Below are positions 1 to 6,660 of a stretch of 6,660 nucleotides of DNA, one piece after another. The stretch comes from Pseudomonadota bacterium. GTDB taxonomy: Bacteria > Pseudomonadota > Gammaproteobacteria > Pseudomonadales > Pseudohongiellaceae. Under the pieces are notes generated by a model. It was not told where the DNA came from, made no database searches, and worked only from the letters and a program-made list of their open reading frames with translations. Position numbers and translations under genes: made by a program. The stretch spans positions 1 through 6,660 of the forward strand of contig JADFOC010000153.1 in the NCBI GenBank assembly GCA_022563075.1, given 5' to 3'. The number at the start of each line of letters is the position of its first letter. Position 1 is the first letter of the stretch.

Positions 1-369
1 CAAATCGTCGATGATATCCAGAACCGCTTGCTTGGCCTGATCAAAACTATCTCCATAGCGCATGCTCATGGATACATCCAGCAGGATAACTACAGACTTA
101 GGATCGGCATCCAGCAATCTAGCAACGGATTGATCTACCAATGGCCTGGCAAAAGCCATCACCAACAGCGCGATGACCGCAGAACGTAACAACAGCAAGA
201 GCCATTGTTGAATTTGCTGGAATAAGATCAGCTTCTTTGACGTCTTCTTTAAAAACCTGATGCTACTGAACAAGAGCTTGGGCGGCTTTTCCTTGCGAAT
301 CAAGTGAATCGCTATGGGGATAAGCGCCGCCATTAACCCAACGAGAAATAATGGAGTAAGAAAAACCAT
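1..369 (-). CDS. BatA-like membrane protein with VWA domain, N-terminal part (cut by window edge)
   Basis: Reading the minus strand from an ATG at 369-367 gives 123 codons without a stop to the window edge, so the C-terminus is missing. Residues 3-23 form a hydrophobic helix (PLFLVGLMAALIPIAIHL), followed by a Lys/Arg-rich loop (24-46, with FSSIRFLKK) and a second hydrophobic helix at about 56-74 ending in ARPL. This is the N-terminal double-transmembrane pattern of BatA-type proteins (TIGR02226-like). A VWA domain then begins: VVILLDVSMSM, with MIDAS residues D98, S100 and S102 (DxSxS) intact. The positive loop should face the cytoplasm, which puts the VWA domain in the periplasm (inference). 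The ATG directly follows the TAG of the DUF58 gene (TAGATG), so translation is probably coupled; no clear Shine-Dalgarno sequence is seen. Family members can be short BatA/BatB-like proteins or long ones fused to other domains; the cut hides which. Identification as a BatA-type N-terminus is secure; precise subtype is not. Confidence 0.9.
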   Translation of the reverse strand, partial: MVFLTPLFLVGLMAALIPIAIHLIRKEKPPKLLFSSIRFLKKTSKKLILFQQIQQWLLLLLRSAVIALLVMAFARPLVDQSVARLLDADPKSVVILLDVSMSMRYGDSFDQAKQAVLDIIDDL

Positions 370-1263
370 CTAAAAGCTCTTTGCCCTTTTGCTCATGTAA
401 GCAGTAAGCGCTTCATCCAAAGGATGCGAGGTGTTTAATAAACAATAGTCGACGCCACTTCTTTGGCATTGTTTTTTGCAATAGGAGAGAAAATCATTCA
501 GATTCTCCAGATACGCATTTCGGATAGCGGCCGGTGAAGTGATATAGGATTCGTTACTTTCCATATCGATGAATTCTGATGCCTCATTGAAAGGGAATTC
601 CAATTCCGCATCATCCATTATATGAAAAGCAATCACATCGTTGCCCATGGCTCGCATATTCTGCAGCGTTTTAACGATTCGTTGTTCATCATCCAGCATG
701 TCGGTAATTAGGATCACCATACTCTTTTTACGCAATGAGGCGGCCAGGTCGGTGAGTGGTTTTACCACGTCAGTTGTGCGACCCGGCCGCACCTTGGCCA
801 GGGTTCTGAGGATTTGCATTAAATGTGGTTGACGACACTTAGGTGGGATATAGTCATTGACCCGATCGTCGAAGGTGATCAGACCGACAGCATCGCGCTG
901 TCGCATGATGAAATAGGCAAGGGCAGAAGCCAGAGTAACCCCATAATCCAGTTTGCTCATTCCAGCCGAGGAATAAGCCATGGATGCGCTGGTGTCTAAA
1001 AGAATGACACAACGAACATTGGTTTCGTCCTCGTATTGCTTGATATAAAACTTTTCGGTTCGAGCATAGAGCTTCCAGTCCACATGGCGCATGTCATCGC
1101 CTTGTTGGTAATGACGATAATCACTAAATTCCACGCTAAATCCTCGATGCGGACTCTTATGCAGTCCAGAGAGGAAGCCCTCTACTGCAACTCGCGCACG
1201 CATCTGCAGATTGTCGAGACCAGCCAACACGTTGGGATCGAGAAAATTCAGGGAATCTGACAT
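370..1263 (-). CDS. DUF58 family protein (VWA-like metal site), MoxR partner
   Basis: This is a full-length 297-residue protein of the DUF58 family, cytosolic by sequence (no signal peptide or membrane helix). The family signature lies at residues 33-75: GLHKSPHRGFSVEFSDYR, then GDDMRHVDWKLYARTEKFYIKQYEDETN. A VWA-like core follows, with a DxSxS metal site at D90, S92 and S94 (ILLDTSASM), a GRTT segment near 161-164 and LITDMLDD around 185-192 as further candidate MIDAS elements. DUF58 genes are normally next to moxR-type genes, and the product is thought to help recruit or present clients to the ATPase; the biochemical role is not settled. The ATG at 1263-1261 lies 20 bases after the MoxR stop and has no obvious Shine-Dalgarno sequence, so reinitiation after the upstream gene is likely. 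The N-terminus matches the usual family start (LDPNVLAGLDNLQMRARVAV), which supports this start. The TAG stop abuts the next gene. Confidence 0.95.
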   Translation of the reverse strand: MSDSLNFLDPNVLAGLDNLQMRARVAVEGFLSGLHKSPHRGFSVEFSDYRHYQQGDDMRHVDWKLYARTEKFYIKQYEDETNVRCVILLDTSASMAYSSAGMSKLDYGVTLASALAYFIMRQRDAVGLITFDDRVNDYIPPKCRQPHLMQILRTLAKVRPGRTTDVVKPLTDLAASLRKKSMVILITDMLDDEQRIVKTLQNMRAMGNDVIAFHIMDDAELEFPFNEASEFIDMESNESYITSPAAIRNAYLENLNDFLSYCKKQCQRSGVDYCLLNTSHPLDEALTAYMSKRAKSF

Positions 1264-1283
1264 AAGAAGTTCGCTGTCGTGGT

Positions 1284-2312
1284 CTAGAGTTCGGAAACCG
1301 GTTCCGGTACCGCGTCCAGCAACCGTTCAATGACGTCGTCTGTTGTCACCCTCTCCGCCTCGGCATGGAAGTTAAGAATAATCCTGTGGCGCATTACCGA
1401 ATGCGCGAGAGCTCTCACATCGCCGTACGACACGTTGTAACGGCCTAACAACAAAGCTCGAACCTTACCCGCCAGAATCAGGTTCTGTGATGCTCGAAGC
1501 CCGGCCCCCCAACTTATCCAGTCCTTAATGAAATCCGGTGATGCTTCGTTCTGTGGTCGCGATGCTTGCACCAGTCGCACCGCGTACCGGATGACCGCCT
1601 CCGCGGCCGGCACCTGTCTGGCAATGCGCTGAAACTCGAGTATGTCCTCACCGCTGAGCGGATGCGCGAGCGCTGCCTCATTGGTTTGGGTAGTGGTGTT
1701 TACCACCGTCATTTCATCTTCCTCCGACAGATAATCCAGTTCAATTTTGAACATGAAGCGGTCAAGCTGAGCCTCTGGCAGTGTATAAGTCCCCTCGAGT
1801 TCAATCGGATTTTGGGTAGCGAGTACGAAGAATGGTGCTGACATTGGGTAGGTAACCCCGGCCACTGTGACCTGGCGCTCCTCCATGGCTTCCAGCAGCG
1901 CCGACTGGGTTTTAGGCGGCGTTCGATTGATTTCGTCAGCCAGCAGTATGTTGGTAAAAATCGGACCTTTTACAAACTTCAGCGTACGTTTACCAGCCGA
2001 TTCTTCGACAATTTCCGAACCCACAACATCTGCCGGCATTAAGTCGGGAGTGAACTGAATCCGACTGAATTGAACCTGTAGGATGTCGGCCACCGTTTTA
2101 ATCAACAAAGTCTTTGCCAGTCCAGGCACACCGGTGACCAGACAGTGCCCGCCGGCAAACAGCGCAATCAGCAACTCATCGATTATCTCTTCCTGACCAA
2201 TGATGATTTTTTTGATTTCAGTAACGATTTGATCCCTGCCATCCTGCATCCGTTTGACTAAAGCAAGATCATCCTGATCTTCAATTATTACTACGTTTTC
2301 TGTTTCTGCCAT
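1284..2312 (-). CDS. MoxR-family AAA+ ATPase
   Basis: AAA+ ATPase of the MoxR family, 342 residues from the preferred ATG at 2312. Motifs in order: Walker A GVPGLAKT (61-68), Walker B ILLADEIN with D126 and E127, sensor 1 Asn168 in LATQNPIE, arginine-finger candidate R185 in AQLDRFMF, and a sensor 2 region WGAGLRASQN with R273, followed by the C-terminal lid (GRYNVSYGDVRALAHSVMRHRI). All expected catalytic elements are present, so it should be an active hexameric ATPase. MoxR proteins work with VWA partners as chaperones for cofactor insertion or complex maturation; here the DUF58 and BatA-like genes follow directly. An in-frame ATG at 2345 would add 11 residues but overlap the DUF4159 gene and lacks a Shine-Dalgarno sequence, whereas 2312 is preceded by GGGA seven bases upstream and starts MAETENVV. 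The client is unknown; the exported products encoded just upstream are candidates (inference). Confidence 0.95.
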   Translation of the reverse strand: MAETENVVIIEDQDDLALVKRMQDGRDQIVTEIKKIIIGQEEIIDELLIALFAGGHCLVTGVPGLAKTLLIKTVADILQVQFSRIQFTPDLMPADVVGSEIVEESAGKRTLKFVKGPIFTNILLADEINRTPPKTQSALLEAMEERQVTVAGVTYPMSAPFFVLATQNPIELEGTYTLPEAQLDRFMFKIELDYLSEEDEMTVVNTTTQTNEAALAHPLSGEDILEFQRIARQVPAAEAVIRYAVRLVQASRPQNEASPDFIKDWISWGAGLRASQNLILAGKVRALLLGRYNVSYGDVRALAHSVMRHRIILNFHAEAERVTTDDVIERLLDAVPEPVSEL

Positions 2313-2319
2313 GAGTAAT

Positions 2320-2323
2320 TCCC
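2320..2323 (-). promoter_or_regulatory. Ribosome binding site deciding the MoxR start
   Basis: On the minus strand GGGA lies seven bases before the ATG at 2312. The alternative ATG at 2345 is preceded by an AT-rich stretch without such a motif. The site is short, so this is supportive rather than decisive. Confidence 0.5.
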
Positions 2324-2328
2324 ATCGT

Positions 2329-3168
2329 TCAATGACTAAATGCATAGATTAAAAAGTTGATACCAATTTTGTAAGCTTCGTTGGTGTATTTGGTTGGATA
2401 GGCTTTATAGAAAGTATGTTCCCAACCATCACCGAGATCGGTGTTGTAATTTGCAACCATCATAACCCGGCCATCGTCATCAAGCACAGCATAGACTTCG
2501 GGTGGATAATCTGGGTCGTCGAGCTTCATATAGCCGCCATAATCCCAGGTCACCATGCGACCAGGAACTTGGGCTAATTCATCGATGTCAAAAAATATGT
2601 GGAAAATTTCGTGGCTGGTATCCAATTTCACAATTTCCCGATCCGGAAAGATTCTCCCAATCTCCACAAACATGTCATCCAGATGGGGTTGCCCCCAGAA
2701 ATCATCCACCATGATAAAGCCACCACGAAACATGAATTCTCGCATAGCTTCTATTTCTTCCAGAGTAAAATTGGGTCCACTGTAAGATGTGCCAATAGGC
2801 ACCCTCTTCCAGTTCATGTAGAGAAAGATGTGCTCAAAAAGGCTTGGATCTGTGAGCTGGATGTATTCGTAATTACGCGGGTTAGTATCGACGTTAGTGT
2901 AGCGCTGAACCCCACGCAGAAAATTCTCATCGGAATCGGGATAATCGGTATCCCACCAACCACCACCACGTCGTCGATTGCCAAAACCCCGTCTGCCCCC
3001 ACTGTGATTCGTGTATTGACCTCTTACCCAGGTGAACTCAGTGATATCGGTTCCGTAGATTGAAAGATCCTCATTGGAACCGAATTGCCTAACCTGCGAA
3101 CTAACGCCAAAGCTCAGCACCAGCAAAAACAGACACAATATTGCTTGGTTAAAAAACCCAGTGCGCAC
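2329..3168 (-). CDS. Exported DUF4159 domain protein
   Basis: This 279-residue protein begins with a Sec signal peptide: a hydrophobic stretch at about 8-22 and a likely cut near VSSQ (about 24), so it should act in the periplasm. The DUF4159 region spans about 98 to the end: YEYIQLTDPSLFEHIFLY, then LEEIEAMREFMFRGGFIMVDDFWG (137-159, with the characteristic RGG...DDF), IFPDREIVKLDTSHEIFHIFFDI (174-195), and a C-terminal NEAYKIGINFLIYAFSH. DUF4159 has a flavodoxin/glutamine-amidotransferase-like fold in my recollection of the family and no established activity; it often accompanies MoxR/BatA clusters. Residues 57-72 are an unusual Gly/Arg-rich insertion (GGRRGFGNRRRGGGWW). Start is GTG at 3168: no other start codon lies in frame just upstream, an AGGAGG precedes it, and the signal peptide begins here. 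The TPR gene ends only two bases upstream. An HEIFH string at 186-190 resembles a zinc motif but sits in a conserved family segment and is probably not catalytic. Confidence 0.9.
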   Translation of the reverse strand: MRTGFFNQAILCLFLLVLSFGVSSQVRQFGSNEDLSIYGTDITEFTWVRGQYTNHSGGRRGFGNRRRGGGWWDTDYPDSDENFLRGVQRYTNVDTNPRNYEYIQLTDPSLFEHIFLYMNWKRVPIGTSYSGPNFTLEEIEAMREFMFRGGFIMVDDFWGQPHLDDMFVEIGRIFPDREIVKLDTSHEIFHIFFDIDELAQVPGRMVTWDYGGYMKLDDPDYPPEVYAVLDDDGRVMMVANYNTDLGDGWEHTFYKAYPTKYTNEAYKIGINFLIYAFSH

Positions 3169-3170
3169 CT

Positions 3171-5891
3171 TTAGTTTCGCCTCCTGCCATCCACTTCTCC
3201 ATCCACCGATCGTAATAAAATCTGTTGGGCGCGCTGATAACTGGGTGCAATTTCCAGGGCGCTGAGTACATTCTGTTTCGCCTCCAGCAATTGTCCGTTA
3301 TTGAGATAGGCTTCGGCCAAATCGGTACGGGCTGCTACCGGATCATTGATTTCCAATTTGACCAATACCTCGAACTCGATAACCGCCAGCGCACTGTCGT
3401 GGATACTCTCCGCATACTGCGCCTTCAACTGATGCACTTCGATGCGATAAGGATCTACCTGCAAGGCTCGATCGATATAATAGTCGGCACGATCGAAGTT
3501 CTCGTTGGCCAATGCCGCTTCGGCCAGCACCATCGCCGAGTCGAAATCATGTTGCGAATTTTCCAGCAAAATTTCCAACTGTTCTAATTGAGCTTCTCGA
3601 TTTCCTTCCTTCTCATAAATTTGCGAAAGTACTAATACCGGACTGGGATAACCTGTATAGCTCGGCAAGAGATCATGTGCCTGTTGTAGATATAACTTGG
3701 CCTCGGAAAAATTTTCTTCCTTAAACAATACGATGCCTAATTGCAGATACGCCTGAAAATCCCGCGCATTTTGCTCAATGCGTGAACGCATATGTTGCTT
3801 CAGTGAAGCATTGTTATAAAGTTCTGCCAGAATGGCGCTCGAGTTTTCACGGATGCCATGGCCGTGGCCTTCTCCCTCGTCGGGCACATCTTCGGTGTGA
3901 ACATAAACATTGATTTCTTCCACACGGCGATCGATCCAATTCCTGAATCCGCGATCGAACGCATCGAGGGATAGATCGAACACTTCAGCAAACCTGACGG
4001 TATCGGCCTTGATAAACGCATACTGTTTAACCAGCTCCACCAGCTTCTCGAATCCGAATTCGCTGGTAATGTAATCGACCACCAGATAGGACTGGAAGTA
4101 GGCAAAGCCGAGATCGACGTTATTGCGTGCGCCCGTGAACCCGGCATTCAGATTGGCTATCGGCAGTAACTTATCTTGCTGCGAGGCACGTACCAGATCC
4201 AGCCCCTGATTGCGTCCCCAGTAGGATCGCCCTTGTGACTCCTCCCACACTGAGATGCCCTCGGACAACCAACGGGGCATCCGATTGTTGGTCATCTGCA
4301 AGGTGATCACATGCATAAACTCGTGCCAGACAATTTCTTGCCAGTTGGCAGATAGCGTATCGGGAGAGATCAGGGTAATCACCTTGCCGAAACAGATACC
4401 AACCAGCGGACCGATGTCCGGTAAACCAACAGAACGCACCGCAAAATCTTCCGAATTTTCGAATACTTCGATCAAGATGGGTGCAGCCGGTTGGTAATCA
4501 TACTTTGCCGTCAATGTATCCCAGCTTTCCTCCAACAGTGGCTCCAGATAGGGCCACAGAATGTCAGTATCGTGTTGACTCATGTGTACCTTGAAGTGTT
4601 CACTCTCCAGCGTCGTGTAAGTGTCCAAGGTATCAAACACTTTCAACATATTTGAGGTCATGACATTGAAAGGATCATTCTCAAAGCTAATTTCCAGATT
4701 GGCTTTACCTTCTTCTTCCTCTCCCAATCGAATCAGATTGCTTCCCAACAAGGTATACCCTTGCCAGTACTGGGGGTCCGCGGCGAGAGCGGCTCGCGCA
4801 AATTCCACGGCTTCGACAAACCGGTAGTTATTGCCGAAGGAGTCGGCGATATCACCGAGGAATCTGGCATTATTGGGACTAAATGCCTCCACTTGGGCTC
4901 GATAGTTTTCATAGTCAACGCTTCTTTCCTCCAGGGCGGCCTGCGACGCAAGCAGACTCAAGGTCTTTATCGACTCTGGATTAAGTGCCAATGCTCGGGT
5001 GAAGAAATCTTGTGCTTCCTGTTGCCTGCCGCGTTGTAGGTGTAATTGCCCATAGGTCTCTAAAGCGGGTACCGAATTCGGATTGATTGCCAGGGCTCGC
5101 TGTAAGGCTCTTTCATCGCCGACAACCTGGGCGATGCCCACCAATGCACGTGTATAGCGACTGTTGATATCCAACGCTTGCTGATAGGAACGCTCGGCTT
5201 CAGCCGCATTGTATTTTTCCAGAAACAGATCACCCCATAGCACATGCGCTTCGAGGTTATTTGGGTTGACTCGCGTAGCCTCGTTGAAAAGACTATTGGC
5301 ATCGTGAAAGTTATCCGTCAACCAACTGGCGAGCGCGACCATGGCGACATCTTCGGAACTGAACACCAGGCCATTGTTGTATCGCTGCACTGCTCGGTCC
5401 AGATATTCGTAGGAAGCATTTTTCTGACCGACGAATTGCAGTAGAGCGCCGTACTGCACCAGGGCGCGCACCGGTGCCGCCGCTTGCTCTGCTACCACAG
5501 CCTGCAATATTGCCAAGGCTTGCTGCGACTGACCAACTGATCTCTTCACTTCTGCCAACTGTGTACTAATCAATGGAAAACGGGCGTAATCACTGCCGTC
5601 GATGGCGTCTTCACAAATGCGTATCGCTTCCTGGTAGTTTCCCATCATGGCGAATGCCTTACTGGCACCTACTATGCCATCGCTGCGGTCAAGGCCGTCT
5701 GCCATTTGCAAGACATCACTGGCGGCTGCATAGGAGCCGTTTTGCAACAATTGTTCTCCTCGAAACAATGGGGAATCATCGGTGTCGGTCTGGCCGCCTT
5801 GCGCCCAAAGCACGCAAGCGAAGGTGGACCACAGCAACCCACATGAGATTCGCAAAATTCGAAACATCGCCTTACTGTTCAAGTTGTTCAT
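3171..5891 (-). CDS. Exported TPR protein with embedded HExxH metallopeptidase domain (peptidase MA-like)
   Basis: This 906-residue protein, counted from the ATG at 5891, has three parts. Residues 1 to about 30 are a Sec signal peptide (RILRIS, then hydrophobic GLLWSTFACVLWA, cut near A30-Q31). About 40-410 is an array of tetratricopeptide-like repeats, for example LEAHVLWGDLFLEKYNAAEA with YQQALDIN and ALETYGQLHLQRGRQQEA with FTRALALNP; one repeat near 250-275 is shortened. About 430-670 is a gluzincin-type peptidase domain: VWHEFMH gives H523, E524 and H527 as zinc ligands and catalytic Glu, and E544 in WLSEGISVWEE is the likely third ligand. About 710-890 contains a second TPR block (LGIVLFKEENFSEAKLYLQQA and others). 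A short GEGHGHG linker lies near 674-679. It should act in the periplasm, with TPRs binding partners or substrate. The substrate is unknown. A TTG at 5921 could extend it, but that buries the signal peptide further inside and has no good ribosome site. Confidence 0.9.
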   Translation of the reverse strand: MNNLNSKAMFRILRISCGLLWSTFACVLWAQGGQTDTDDSPLFRGEQLLQNGSYAAASDVLQMADGLDRSDGIVGASKAFAMMGNYQEAIRICEDAIDGSDYARFPLISTQLAEVKRSVGQSQQALAILQAVVAEQAAAPVRALVQYGALLQFVGQKNASYEYLDRAVQRYNNGLVFSSEDVAMVALASWLTDNFHDANSLFNEATRVNPNNLEAHVLWGDLFLEKYNAAEAERSYQQALDINSRYTRALVGIAQVVGDERALQRALAINPNSVPALETYGQLHLQRGRQQEAQDFFTRALALNPESIKTLSLLASQAALEERSVDYENYRAQVEAFSPNNARFLGDIADSFGNNYRFVEAVEFARAALAADPQYWQGYTLLGSNLIRLGEEEEGKANLEISFENDPFNVMTSNMLKVFDTLDTYTTLESEHFKVHMSQHDTDILWPYLEPLLEESWDTLTAKYDYQPAAPILIEVFENSEDFAVRSVGLPDIGPLVGICFGKVITLISPDTLSANWQEIVWHEFMHVITLQMTNNRMPRWLSEGISVWEESQGRSYWGRNQGLDLVRASQQDKLLPIANLNAGFTGARNNVDLGFAYFQSYLVVDYITSEFGFEKLVELVKQYAFIKADTVRFAEVFDLSLDAFDRGFRNWIDRRVEEINVYVHTEDVPDEGEGHGHGIRENSSAILAELYNNASLKQHMRSRIEQNARDFQAYLQLGIVLFKEENFSEAKLYLQQAHDLLPSYTGYPSPVLVLSQIYEKEGNREAQLEQLEILLENSQHDFDSAMVLAEAALANENFDRADYYIDRALQVDPYRIEVHQLKAQYAESIHDSALAVIEFEVLVKLEINDPVAARTDLAEAYLNNGQLLEAKQNVLSALEIAPSYQRAQQILLRSVDGEVDGRRRN
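3180..3185 (-). promoter_or_regulatory. Strong ribosome binding site for the DUF4159 GTG start
   Basis: A perfect AGGAGG on the minus strand, 11 bases before the GTG at 3168. It lies inside the last codons of the TPR-peptidase gene (encoding the terminal Arg-rich tail), so the same bases serve coding and initiation. The spacing is a little longer than ideal. Confidence 0.7.
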
Positions 5892-6660
5892 TGAATCGTC
5901 CTGTAGTCCGAGCCAGTTCAACTAGCAGTTCTTCCATTTGTTGCCAGTAATCGGCTTCCAGAAAATCAGCCTTGTGGCCGCGAAGAATAAACACCGAACG
6001 CTCCAGATCTTGCATCGAAACTTTTAAGCGTACCGCCGCCTCGGTGAGCCCTTCATTAGTATCGATGAGCGTATCGATGTAGGCAATCTCTGCCAGCCGC
6101 CCATCAGTCTCTTCCATGGTTGGGTTAAGGCTGAACAGTGCATCCCCATTGTCATCCAAACCCGCATGCTCGGAGGCCAACCTGCCCTGATCCTCATACC
6201 ATTTTTCTACATTGCTCTTTGCGTAATTGAATGCTTCCAGCATGGATACTCGATTGTTTTTGTCGAGATCACCATTGCGGCTGTCCAGCGCCTCAATAAA
6301 GTAACGCGGGAAAATGGGATCATATTTTTCAGAAGAAGATCGGGTCGACGAAATTACTACTCTACCTTCGCTGGATAAGGCCGCAGAGAAACCATAACTG
6401 GCACTGGTTGTATTAACGATGACGATATCCTGTTGCTCGAAACCATCGAGGATTTCAGCAAACTCAATTCCGGTGATATCCGGTCCGACGATATTAAATT
6501 TCGCTTCTTCTCCTCTACCCGAGCCATGGCCGATCAGAAAGATGGTTAGCTGATCCCCCTTGTTGACTCGGGATCTTAACGCGGCAAACTGCTGTTCGAT
6601 CCCTGCTCGATCACAGGCACCATCGATGCGTTCACCCCCAGGGAAATCTCGTGCTCCCTG
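5872..6660 (-). CDS. Caspase-fold-like protein with Ser at the nucleophile position, C-terminal part (cut by window edge)
   Basis: The minus frame ending at TAA 5874-5872 is open without interruption to 6660, giving 262 residues; the N-terminus lies outside. Counting from the window edge, LTIFLIGHGSGRG (38-50) looks like the strand and His motif of caspase/legumain-like (clan CD) peptidases, with H45. The next expected strand is DIVIVNTTSASYGF (78-91). Aligning its SYGF with the SGGF that usually follows the catalytic Cys places Ser86 at the nucleophile position, so classical Cys protease activity is unlikely. VVISSTRSSSEKYDPIFPRYFIEAL (101-125) fits the later core strand and helix. Residues 131-142 (DLDKNNRVSMLE) match an EF-hand calcium loop, with D131, D133, N135, S139 and E142. 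The last 80 residues are charged and mostly helical. Its stop overlaps the TPR-peptidase start by 20 bases. An ATG at 6243 is internal, not the gene start. The fold call is motif-based and moderate in confidence; the role is unknown. Confidence 0.6.
   Translation of the reverse strand, partial: QGARDFPGGERIDGACDRAGIEQQFAALRSRVNKGDQLTIFLIGHGSGRGEEAKFNIVGPDITGIEFAEILDGFEQQDIVIVNTTSASYGFSAALSSEGRVVISSTRSSSEKYDPIFPRYFIEALDSRNGDLDKNNRVSMLEAFNYAKSNVEKWYEDQGRLASEHAGLDDNGDALFSLNPTMEETDGRLAEIAYIDTLIDTNEGLTEAAVRLKVSMQDLERSVFILRGHKADFLEADYWQQMEELLVELARTTGRFNEQLEQ
5898..5902 (-). promoter_or_regulatory. Ribosome binding site deciding the TPR-peptidase start
   Basis: AGGAC on the minus strand, six bases before the ATG at 5891, inside the 3' end of the upstream gene. 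It favours 5891 over the TTG at 5921 and over the later ATG at 5867. The start overlaps the upstream coding region by 20 bases, which suggests translational coupling. Confidence 0.6.

Noticed and set aside
1264..1283. Possible promoter or terminator in the MoxR-DUF58 gap
   Set aside because: The gap is only 20 bases, with no hairpin plus T-run and no room for -35/-10 elements within it.
2313..2345. ATG at 2345 as the MoxR start
   Set aside because: It overlaps the DUF4159 coding end, has no Shine-Dalgarno sequence, and the added residues are not typical of the family. It cannot be fully excluded.
2599..3063. Plus-strand open frame of 154 codons opposite the DUF4159 gene
   Set aside because: It lies wholly opposite a gene with a clear signal peptide and family motifs, and its translation shows no recognisable domain. 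The other plus-strand frames in the window are likewise antisense to strong genes.
3800..4147. Minus-strand frame of 115 codons in another phase inside the TPR-peptidase gene
   Set aside because: The overlapping frame carries the peptidase domain end without interruption, so there is no frameshift; this frame is Ser/Pro/Ile-rich and shows no family motif.
5892..5921. TTG at 5921 as start of the TPR-peptidase gene
   Set aside because: It adds ten residues before the signal peptide and lacks a ribosome site, while the ATG at 5891 has AGGAC at good spacing.
5872..6243. A separate small gene starting at ATG 6243
   Set aside because: The same frame stays open to the window edge and the upstream part carries caspase-like motifs, so the ATG is an internal methionine.

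Overview
The window holds six protein-coding genes, all on the minus strand and almost touching, so it reads as the inside of one operon transcribed from right to left. Both ends are cut: the first gene enters from beyond 6660 and the last leaves past position 1. I see no promoter, terminator, RNA gene, mobile element, CRISPR array or large repeat, and no gene-free stretch longer than about 20 bases. The moderate GC content, Shine-Dalgarno-type starts, Sec signal peptides and this gene set suggest a Gram-negative bacterium, possibly a marine gammaproteobacterium. The taxon is an inference and a weak one.

Order in the direction of transcription: (1) 6660-5872, the C-terminal 262 residues of a caspase-fold-like protein. 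It has a Gly-His-Gly motif, a Ser where the nucleophilic Cys is expected, and a calcium-loop-like motif. (2) 5891-3171, an exported protein with TPR repeats on both sides of an HExxH zinc-peptidase domain (peptidase MA-like). (3) 3168-2329, an exported DUF4159 protein. (4) 2312-1284, a MoxR-family AAA+ ATPase. (5) 1263-370, a DUF58 protein with a VWA-type metal site. (6) 369-1, the N-terminal 123 residues of a BatA-like membrane protein: two membrane helices and the beginning of a VWA domain.

Genes 4 to 6 are the well-known MoxR / DUF58 / BatA-type core, in which a cytosolic AAA+ ATPase is thought to act with VWA proteins as a chaperone or metal-insertion machine on envelope or metal-dependent clients. 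Gene 3 (DUF4159) is a frequent companion of that core. The less familiar part is upstream: a probably inactive or altered caspase-like protein and a TPR-embedded metallopeptidase, both tightly coupled to the MoxR core. A reasonable but unproven reading is an envelope system in which the ATPase and VWA proteins mature, control or deliver the exported peptidase and DUF4159 proteins.
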